Positions 1 through 4,828 of a DNA stretch of 8,099 nt are shown here, one piece after another. The DNA is from UBA6019 sp036570145 (GTDB lineage: Bacteria > Chloroflexota > Dormibacteria > Dormibacterales > Dormibacteraceae). The translations under genes and the position numbers were made by a program. The stretch's first letter is position 1. Every line of letters starts with the position of its first letter. The notes below the pieces were generated by a model. That model was not told the origin of the DNA, ran no database searches, and saw nothing but the letters and a program-made list of their open reading frames with translations. The stretch covers positions 1 through 8,099 of the forward strand of contig DATCPJ010000259.1 of assembly GCA_036570145.1 (NCBI GenBank). Direction: 5' to 3'.

Positions 1-2
1 AG

Positions 3-296
3 CTTGGACACAGCCGCGACAACCTCCGCGAGGCGCTCCAGAAAATCGACAAGCAGTCGGTCCCGCCGGGTGGCGAGCCGATCTTGAAAGAGCTCGGGGA
101 GCGAGCGCACCGCTATCACCTGGACAACCTCAACTACCCGGAGGTCAGGCTGCGCGGGTTCCAGGCGCCGCTCGAGCCGGTCGACGAGGGGACGTTCGGG
201 ATCGCCGCGCTGCTGGGCCTCAGCTCACTCGCGCTCATGCTGCTGGCGGCCGCCGCCGTGGTCGCGGGGCTGAACCGCATCTACCACTGGTTCTAA
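3..296 (+). CDS. 3' end of an unrecognised protein with a C-terminal membrane anchor
   Basis: The frame is open from the left edge of the window to a TAA at 294-296, so this is probably the C-terminal 97 residues of a longer protein. A TTG at 84 could alternatively start a complete 70-residue protein, but no Shine-Dalgarno sequence precedes it. The visible part has a polar, charged N-terminal two-thirds with a helix-like stretch (REALQKIDKQ). It ends in one hydrophobic segment at about visible residues 66-90, rich in Leu and Ala, followed by the short tail NRIYHWF. That arrangement is typical of a tail-anchored membrane protein. I do not recognise the family. The gene ends 13 bases before yajQ on the same strand and is probably co-transcribed with it. 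High GC at third codon positions supports real coding sequence. Confidence 0.55.
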   Translation, partial: LGHSRDNLREALQKIDKQSVPPGGEPILKELGERAHRYHLDNLNYPEVRLRGFQAPLEPVDEGTFGIAALLGLSSLALMLLAAAAVVAGLNRIYHWF

Positions 297-309
297 CCTA
301 GGCGACAAG

Positions 310-801
310 GTGGCCGAATTTTCCTTCGACGTCGTCTCCGAGTTCGACGGCGCCGAGCTGACCAACGCGATCGATCAGGCGCGCCGCGAGACAGGCACAC
401 GCTTCGACTTCAAGGACACCGCGACGACCTTCGAGCTGAAGGGCGGCGAGATCATCGTCGAGTCCGCGAGCGAGGACCGCGCCCGGGCCGCCTACCAGGT
501 GCTGGTCGAGAAGGCCGCCCGCCGCAACCTGTCGCCCAAGCTCTTCAAGCCAGGCGAGCCGAAGGCGATCGGCAAGGGTCGGGGCCAGATCGAGGTGAAG
601 CTCAACGCCGGCATCACCGACGAGCTCGCAAAGGATCTACAGAAGCGCGCCCGGGCGGCGAGCCCGAAGATCCAGGTTCGGATCCAGGGCGACCAGCTCC
701 GCGTCTCGAGCAAGGAGAAGGACGCCCTCCAGTCGGTCCAAAAGGCCCTCCGCGAGGCCGAAGACATCGCGGTTCCCCTGCAGTTCACGAACTATCGGTA
801 G
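310..801 (+). CDS. yajQ: YajQ family cyclic-di-GMP/nucleotide-binding protein
   Basis: The 163-residue product matches the YajQ (UPF0234) family along its whole length, and family members are about 160-165 residues long. Recognisable blocks are the N-terminal SFDVVSE, the TRFDFKDT strand region near residues 30-37, a central KAIGKGRG, the IQVRIQGDQLRVSSKEKDALQ block near residues 120-140, and the C-terminal PLQFTNYR. YajQ proteins have two ferredoxin-like domains. They are known to bind nucleotides or RNA, and the Xanthomonas member binds cyclic di-GMP and acts as a transcriptional co-regulator. The role here is inferred only. The GTG start at 310 gives the standard N-terminus, although the ribosome binding site is weak. 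The stop TAG lies 1 base before the hisA GTG, so the two genes are probably translationally coupled. The protein should be cytosolic. Confidence 0.95.
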   Translation: MAEFSFDVVSEFDGAELTNAIDQARRETGTRFDFKDTATTFELKGGEIIVESASEDRARAAYQVLVEKAARRNLSPKLFKPGEPKAIGKGRGQIEVKLNAGITDELAKDLQKRARAASPKIQVRIQGDQLRVSSKEKDALQSVQKALREAEDIAVPLQFTNYR

Positions 802-802
802 G

Positions 803-1522
803 GTGACCGCGGTGGAGGTGATCCCCGCGATCGACATCCGCGGCGGCCGGGCTGTACGGCTCACCGAGGGCAACTTCCAGAGTGAGACCGTCTACGGCGA
901 CGACCCGCTCGCGATCGCTCACCGCCACCGCCAGGCCGGCGCCCGGCGGGTGCACGTCGTCGACCTCGACGCCGCGCTCGGCCGTGCCGCCAACAACCGC
1001 GCGATCGTCTCCCGGATCGTGGCCGAGGCGGGCGTCGAGGTCCAGGTTGCGGGCGGCGTGCGGGACGAGGCGATCGCCGCCGAATGGCTGGGGGCCGGCG
1101 CCGCCGCGATCGTGATGGGCACGGCGGCCATCCGCGATCCCGAACTCTTCTCGGGTGCCGCCCACGTCCACCCGGGTCGGGTGATGGGCGCTCTCGACCT
1201 GCGCGGCGGCACCCCCCAGGTCTCGGGCTGGACCGCGAGCGAGTCGATCGAGCTCCATGAGCTGCTGGCGACCTGGGAGTCGCTGCCGCTCGCCGGCATC
1301 ATCCTCACCGTCGTCGAGCGCGACGGCACCTTCGCCGGGCCGGACCTCGAATCGCTCCGCCAGACCGTCGCCTCAACCGGGCACAAGGTGATCTACGCCG
1401 GTGGGATCGCCAGCCTCGACGACGTTCGGGCGGTCGCCCGAGCGGGCGCTTCGGGAGTCATCATCGGCAAGGCCATATACGAGGGCCGGGTTGACCTGGC
1501 GGCTGCTCTCAGGGCTGGCTAG
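803..1522 (+). CDS. hisA: 1-(5-phosphoribosyl)-5-[(5-phosphoribosylamino)methylideneamino]imidazole-4-carboxamide isomerase (HisA)
   Basis: HisA catalyses the Amadori-type isomerisation of ProFAR to PRFAR in histidine biosynthesis. The 239-residue product is a full-length (beta/alpha)8 barrel. Visible motifs are PAIDIRGG with catalytic Asp11, VDLDAALGR (53-61), the phosphate-binding AGGVRD (83-88), ALDLRGG with catalytic Asp132, ERDGTFAGPD (172-181), and the two C-terminal phosphate-binding loops YAGGI (198-202) and IIGKAIY (220-226). The position occupied by Arg143 in the bifunctional actinobacterial PriA is Ser here (VSGW), so a HisA-only enzyme is more likely. GTG codons at 803, 812 and 818 are all in frame. 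The one at 812 would place the first catalytic Asp at residue 8, as in well-studied HisA proteins, and has AGGGTG six bases upstream, so it is a serious alternative start. No other his gene lies in the window. Confidence 0.96.
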   Translation: MTAVEVIPAIDIRGGRAVRLTEGNFQSETVYGDDPLAIAHRHRQAGARRVHVVDLDAALGRAANNRAIVSRIVAEAGVEVQVAGGVRDEAIAAEWLGAGAAAIVMGTAAIRDPELFSGAAHVHPGRVMGALDLRGGTPQVSGWTASESIELHELLATWESLPLAGIILTVVERDGTFAGPDLESLRQTVASTGHKVIYAGGIASLDDVRAVARAGASGVIIGKAIYEGRVDLAAALRAG

Positions 1523-1898
1523 CGTCCTTCTGCTGGCCGCCTGCGGCAACCCGGCCGCCCGAGCCTCAGCCGACGACGCGGCGCTCCACCAGGACATCGC
1601 CTCCGGTCGTGCCGGTGCCGAGGTCACCTTCGACGGAACCCTGGTCGCCGATCCGGTCCAGGTCGGCACCCATGAGCACCTGCAGATCAAGACCCCGCAG
1701 GGTGACAACCTCGAGGTGGACCACAACACCTCCCTGGCGACCTCGGTGCCCGCCCACGCCGGCGACAGCGTCATCGTGCACGGCCTGCTCTACATCGACC
1801 CAGGCCCTCGAGCGGGCGTCCACTGCACCCACGCCCACACCTCGAGCGGCTGCCCCGTGCCGGGTTGGATCGAGCTGGCCGGCACCTTCTACGAGTGA
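1491..1898 (+). CDS. Putative lipoprotein, DUF3465-like
   Basis: The start chosen is TTG at 1491, because GAGGG (1481-1485) lies 5 bases upstream and the start gives a textbook lipoprotein signal peptide: MTWRLLSGLASVLLLAAC, lipobox LAAC, lipidated Cys18. Longer in-frame starts to 1401 would put a hydrophilic stretch before the signal. The start lies inside hisA with a 32-base overlap, so translation is probably coupled. The mature part, about 117 residues, resembles the DUF3465 family: HEHLQI (61-66), a DHN motif (77-79), GDSVIVHG (91-98), an HxxHxH cluster (111-116) and GWIELAGTFYE at the C-terminus. Many His residues and the Cys112/Cys121 pair could bind metal or form a disulfide, which is inference. 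The family's function is unknown. The protein is expected to be anchored to the outer face of the cytoplasmic membrane. Confidence 0.75.
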   Translation: MTWRLLSGLASVLLLAACGNPAARASADDAALHQDIASGRAGAEVTFDGTLVADPVQVGTHEHLQIKTPQGDNLEVDHNTSLATSVPAHAGDSVIVHGLLYIDPGPRAGVHCTHAHTSSGCPVPGWIELAGTFYE

Positions 1899-1901
1899 GT
1901 G

Positions 1902-1930
1902 ACGGCGCGGTCCTCGCCGGACCGCGCCGT
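1902..1930. terminator. Bidirectional hairpin terminator between convergent genes
   Basis: ACGGCGCGGTCC (1902-1913) pairs perfectly with GGACCGCGCCGT (1919-1930) around a 5-base loop. It begins 4 bases after the lipoprotein stop and ends 15 bases before the stop of the leftward SGNH hydrolase, exactly between two converging transcription units. No clear T-tract follows on either side, which is common for terminators in GC-rich actinobacteria. Both directions could use it. Confidence 0.75.
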
Positions 1931-1945
1931 GTCACATGTCTCGCG

Positions 1946-2845
1946 CTAGGCGCGGCTGCGGTTCAAGCACCCGTGGAGGCTGCCTGCCGGACAGCTGGCG
2001 GCGATCGTGTCGAGGATCGACTTTGCCAGCAGCTGGTGCCCGAGCTGCGTCGGGTGAACGTTGCAGCTGGGGGGAGGCGGGATTTTGCTGGTGACATCCA
2101 CGATGGTCAGGCCGGCGGCGCAGGTGGTGCCGGCGGCGCCCGGCGGGTTGGCTGGGGCCGAAGCCGCGCTCGCGAATGGCGCGATGCCGTCGGCGATCAG
2201 GACGCCGTACTTCGCCGCGGCGGCGATCATCGGGCCGTTGAGTAGCTGCGCGCCTGACGTGTCCGGGTACTGCAGCGAGTAGTAGGTGAGGGCGACGATC
2301 AGGCCGCTGTAGCCGGTGCCACGGAGGGCCTTGAAGATCGTCTCCAGATTGGCCTCCATGTCGGTCAGGATCTTTGGTGTCCCAGCCACGATGCAGGCGG
2401 GGACGAAGTTGCAGATGTGGTCCTCGAGGGCGAAGAAGTCGTTCGCGCCGAGGTTGATCGTGACGAGCCGCGTGCCCGGGTTGGCGCGCAGGTAGCTCTC
2501 GGCGAAAGCGAGCTGGGTGCCCGAGTAGCTGACGTGAAGCGGCAGCTTATAAATGAAGCGGTAGGGACGGCAGACATTGTCGAGGCCGGTCAGCGAGATG
2601 AAACCGCCCGTCGCCTCGCCCGGGCAGGAAGCGTTGACGTCCTCGACATTGAGCGCGCTGGCGACGTAATCGGGGTAACCGACCATGTTCGACGCAACCC
2701 TGGGGTCGCGGTTGGGGTCGGTTCCGAACGCGACCGAGTCGCCGAGCGCTAGATAGCCGTGGCCTTCGCTGGTGGCCGACGCCGGCAGAGCGCCGAGCAG
2801 CGACAGCGCGAAGACCGAGACGAGGGCAAGCAGGCGAACCTTCAT
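1946..2845 (-). CDS. Secreted SGNH/GDSL-family hydrolase
   Basis: This 299-residue protein is a secreted esterase/lipase-type SGNH hydrolase with unknown substrate. Residues 1-25 are a clear Sec signal peptide ending ASA/T. Block I is LALGDSVAFG with nucleophile Ser37. The conserved NASCPGE follows (71-77), where actinobacterial SGNH lipases carry an NxxCPGE motif. Block III is LGANDF with oxyanion Asn135. Block V is NVHPTQLGH with catalytic His264. The residue three before that His, usually Asp, is Cys261, so the enzyme may work as a Ser-His dyad or use another acid. The mature part has eight Cys residues, compatible with disulfides outside the cell. The ATG at 2845 has GGAGGGG (2852-2858, reversed) about 6 bases upstream, so the start is firm. 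The gene appears to be monocistronic and converges on the lipoprotein gene. Confidence 0.93.
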   Translation of the reverse strand: MKVRLLALVSVFALSLLGALPASATSEGHGYLALGDSVAFGTDPNRDPRVASNMVGYPDYVASALNVEDVNASCPGEATGGFISLTGLDNVCRPYRFIYKLPLHVSYSGTQLAFAESYLRANPGTRLVTINLGANDFFALEDHICNFVPACIVAGTPKILTDMEANLETIFKALRGTGYSGLIVALTYYSLQYPDTSGAQLLNGPMIAAAAKYGVLIADGIAPFASAASAPANPPGAAGTTCAAGLTIVDVTSKIPPPPSCNVHPTQLGHQLLAKSILDTIAASCPAGSLHGCLNRSRA

Positions 2846-2896
2846 TCCGTACCCCTCCGACTGATGGTCCGCCGGGCTGGCGGGCCTTACCCGACG

Positions 2897-2926
2897 AGTC
2901 TAGGTTCCACCGCGTTTCTGTGGCAT
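2897..2926 (-). promoter_or_regulatory. Possible promoter of the SGNH hydrolase gene
   Basis: Read leftward, ATGCCA (2926-2921) and TAGACT (2902-2897) are spaced 18 bases apart and resemble weak -35 and -10 hexamers; the -10 fits TANNNT. They would give a leader of about 45 bases containing the strong ribosome binding site of the hydrolase. This is pattern matching only. Confidence 0.27.
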
Positions 2927-2944
2927 GGTTTGAATTGACGCGAT

Positions 2945-3124
2945 ATGTGCGCTGGTCACGAACATCCCCCACGCAAGGAAGGGAACCCGGCCTCCTTCTA
3001 CCGCAACATCGCCGGCGCGGAGGGCTCCCTAGCGGCCCGCCTGCTCCGGGCAACGCTCAACATCCTCCGCCGCGCCCCCCGCCGCGCCGGCTGCTGCGGC
3101 AACTACGGCGAGCCGGGCTGTTGA
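2945..3124 (+). CDS. Possible small Cys-rich protein (59 aa) with C-terminal CCGNYGEPGC
   Basis: An ATG at 2945 opens a 59-residue frame in the gap between two leftward genes. The product starts MCAGHEHPPRKEGNPASFYR, has a basic amphipathic middle rich in Arg and Leu (about residues 30-48), and ends in CCGNYGEPGC. The Cys/His spacing (CxxHxH near the N-terminus, CC and C at the C-terminus) suggests metal binding, but I cannot name a family. Support for coding is the clean end, the non-random Cys placement, and the fact that no other frame here gives a convincing protein. Against it, no Shine-Dalgarno sequence precedes the ATG, so a leaderless message or another start is possible. The TGA stop is followed immediately and in frame by an ATG and 12 more codons to a TAG (3164-3166). 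Apart from this ORF, 2846-3170 holds only the putative hydrolase promoter. Confidence 0.45.
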   Translation: MCAGHEHPPRKEGNPASFYRNIAGAEGSLAARLLRATLNILRRAPRRAGCCGNYGEPGC

Positions 3125-3170
3125 ATGACGCTCGAGGAGGCCCGTGAGGCCGGACTGATCAGCTAGACAG

Positions 3171-3584
3171 CTACGGACGGTTCAGCCAGGAGCCGACCAC
3201 CAGCGACATCCCGGTCCTCTCCTCCTCGAAGCCGAGCCGGCGATAGAAGTCCGAACGCTCCTCGGTGAATAGCGCTACATGGTGGCCGGGGACGCGGTCC
3301 AGGAGCCGCCGGACGACCGCCGACCCGATCCCCTGGCGGCGATGAGCGGAAGCCGTCCAGACGTCGACCAGCCAGGCGTTGCAGACCCCGTCGGCAAGCA
3401 GCCGCGCGGTCGAGACGACCTCGGCGCCGCCCCCGACGATGGCTGTGGCGTGGCTGTTCTCGAACGACCGGCGCAGCTCCTCCGGCGTGCGCCCGTTGTT
3501 GAAGCGGTCAGCCGTCAGGGCGTCGTTGAGCGCCTGCCAGTCGACGCCCGCGAGGTCGTCGCGGACGACGATCGCCCGAGGCAG
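3171..3584 (-). CDS. GNAT family N-acetyltransferase with an apparent CTG start
   Basis: The 137-residue product is a GNAT-fold acyltransferase that would transfer acetyl from acetyl-CoA to an unknown amine. Motif A is WLVDVWTASAHRRQGIGSAV (residues 71-90), holding the acetyl-CoA pyrophosphate loop R/QxxGxG. The C-terminal motif B region is FTEERSDFYRRLGFEEER (106-123), where the FYxxLGF signature is characteristic. The frame has no ATG, GTG or TTG between an upstream stop, which overlaps the end of the SDR gene, and the conserved N-terminus. The best start is CTG at 3584, giving MPRAIVVRDDL, with AGGCGG (3596-3591) 6 bases upstream. It sits 1 base after the SDR stop, so reinitiation is likely. 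It is the last gene of the operon, and no clear terminator follows. The domain assignment is firm and the start is not. Confidence 0.85.
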   Translation of the reverse strand: MPRAIVVRDDLAGVDWQALNDALTADRFNNGRTPEELRRSFENSHATAIVGGGAEVVSTARLLADGVCNAWLVDVWTASAHRRQGIGSAVVRRLLDRVPGHHVALFTEERSDFYRRLGFEEERTGMSLVVGSWLNRP

Positions 3585-3585
3585 C

Positions 3586-4308
3586 TCAGACCGCCTGGCC
3601 GTTGGGTCTCATCTGGATCTGGCTGAAGACCGAGTTGCGCGGCTGCGCCATCGCCAGGATGCAGGCGGACGCGACGTCGGCGGCTGTCAGGGGGTCGAAG
3701 TTGCGCGGGATGACGCCGGCCCCCTCGTGGCGGACCGCCACGTCGTAGAAGGGCGTGTCGACCGTCGCCGGCTCGACCAGGGTCACCCGAATCTGCTGCT
3801 CGGCCAGCTCCTGGCGAAGTGACTCGCCGATCGCCGTCACCGCGTACTTGGTCGCCGCGTAGACGCCGGCGCCCAGGCGGGCGTTGCGGCCGCTTATCGA
3901 CGACATCAGGAGGATGTCGCGGGTGCCCTCCGGGGCAAGCTTCCGGTAGCCGTAGAACACCGTGTAGAGCAGGCCCATCACGTTGGTCTGGACGACGTCG
4001 TACCAGTCCTTCGGGTTCCCTTTGGTGATGTGCCCGTAGAGCCCGTAGCCGGCGTTGGCGACGATGCCGTCCAGGTGTCCGCCGAGCGCCTCCGCCGCGC
4101 GGTCGATCGCCTGCTCAACCTGGTCCTCGTCGCGGACGTCGCAGCGGAAGTTGTGGATCCCCTTCGCGAGCCCGTCGGAGACGCTCCGGGCAAGGCCGGC
4201 AACCTGGGCGCCGGCGTCGACCGCCTGTCGGGCGATCGCCTCGCCGATGCCGGTGCTGGAGCCGGTGACGAGGATCCGGCGGCCCTTGAGGTCGGGTGAG
4301 TCAGCCAT
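3586..4308 (-). CDS. Classical short-chain dehydrogenase/reductase (SDR)
   Basis: This 240-residue NAD(P)-dependent oxidoreductase is the usual length for a classical SDR. Visible motifs are the cofactor-binding TGSSTGIG (15-22), CDVRD (56-60) binding the adenine ring, NAG (85-87), the structural Asn109, catalytic Ser137 in SSISG, and YAATK with Tyr150 and Lys154. VEPATVDTPF (178-187) follows in the usual post-catalytic PG/EP loop. The region after position 37 has Arg41 but no acidic residue, which hints at NADP preference; this is inference. The substrate is not known. Its place after the mesaconyl/MaoC step suggests reduction or oxidation of a hydroxyacyl or keto intermediate. The ATG at 4308 has GGAGG 6 bases upstream (4319-4315), and the gene overlaps the MaoC gene by 8 bases. 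Confidence 0.93.
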   Translation of the reverse strand: MADSPDLKGRRILVTGSSTGIGEAIARQAVDAGAQVAGLARSVSDGLAKGIHNFRCDVRDEDQVEQAIDRAAEALGGHLDGIVANAGYGLYGHITKGNPKDWYDVVQTNVMGLLYTVFYGYRKLAPEGTRDILLMSSISGRNARLGAGVYAATKYAVTAIGESLRQELAEQQIRVTLVEPATVDTPFYDVAVRHEGAGVIPRNFDPLTAADVASACILAMAQPRNSVFSQIQMRPNGQAV

Positions 4309-4828
4309 TCGATTCCTCCTTCGGGATGCGGGGTTCGAAGCGCTCCAGGTTCTCCGGCGTGCGCTTGGGGATAAGGACCCGGCGGCGGAAGACGCAGACC
4401 CGCTTGCCGTGCTGGTTGTAGGCGCGAGTCTCCACCAGCACCGTGCCCCGGTCGGGCTTGGACTGCGACTCGGTGACCTCGAGGACGGTCGTCTCCGCGT
4501 AGATGGTGTCGCCGTGGAAGGTCGGGTTCTCGTGCTTCAACCCGTCGACCTCGAGGTTGGCGATCGCCTTTCCGGAAATGTCGGGGACGCTCATGCCGAG
4601 CGCCAGCGAGTAGACGAGATTGCCCACCACGACGTTGCGCCCGAACTGGGTCCGCTCCTCGGCATAAGCCGCGTCAAGGTGGAGAGGGTGGTGGTTCATC
4701 GTGATCAGGCAGAAGAGATGGTCGTCGTACTCGGTGATCGTCTTTCCCGGCCAATGCCGATAGGTGGCTCCGACCTCGAACTCCTCGAGGTAGCGGCCGA
4801 AAGGTCGGTCGAGCTGCTCGCCGGTCAC
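4301..4828 (-). CDS. MaoC-family hot-dog hydratase, probable mesaconyl-CoA hydratase
   Basis: The 175-residue product has the hot-dog enoyl-CoA hydratase (MaoC) fold. ITEYDDHLFCLITMNHHPLH (31-50) continues into LDAAYAEERTQFGRNVVVGN; Asn45, His50 and Asp52 correspond to the hydratase signature. HPTFHGDTIYAET-like spacing is seen as NPTFHGDTIYAE (101-112), a block shared by MaoC enzymes acting on short acyl-CoA. It is about half the length of the proteobacterial mesaconyl-CoA hydratase, but close to the single-domain actinobacterial MaoC proteins such as M. tuberculosis Rv2499c. The GTG start at 4828 forms a GTGA overlap with the dehydrogenase stop and has AAGGTGG upstream, so an N-terminal extension beyond it is very unlikely. 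Placed between a methylsuccinyl-CoA-dehydrogenase-like enzyme and a CitE-type lyase, hydration of mesaconyl-CoA to beta-methylmalyl-CoA is the inferred reaction. Confidence 0.88.
   Translation of the reverse strand: MTGEQLDRPFGRYLEEFEVGATYRHWPGKTITEYDDHLFCLITMNHHPLHLDAAYAEERTQFGRNVVVGNLVYSLALGMSVPDISGKAIANLEVDGLKHENPTFHGDTIYAETTVLEVTESQSKPDRGTVLVETRAYNQHGKRVCVFRRRVLIPKRTPENLERFEPRIPKEESNG

Noticed and set aside
785..1258. Minus-strand frame of 157 codons opposite hisA
   Set aside because: It is a shadow of hisA with Asp/Gly/Arg-rich sequence and no domain.
1401..1490. Longer N-terminus for the lipoprotein starting at 1401
   Set aside because: It would bury the signal peptide behind 30 polar residues inside hisA; TTG 1491 has a ribosome binding site and an ideal signal peptide.
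2935..2940. TTGACG as a -35 box for the small Cys-rich ORF
   Set aside because: A -10 at the right spacing would fall inside the ORF and no TANNNT-like hexamer is there.
2920..3147. Plus-strand frame of 75 codons overlapping the small Cys-rich ORF
   Set aside because: It is dominated by Pro/Arg runs that come from the GC-rich stretch; the alternative frame at 2945 gives a more structured product.
3139..3153. Two copies of GAGGCC separated by 3 bases, possibly a repeat or a small stem
   Set aside because: Too short to be a meaningful repeat, terminator or operator in GC-rich DNA.
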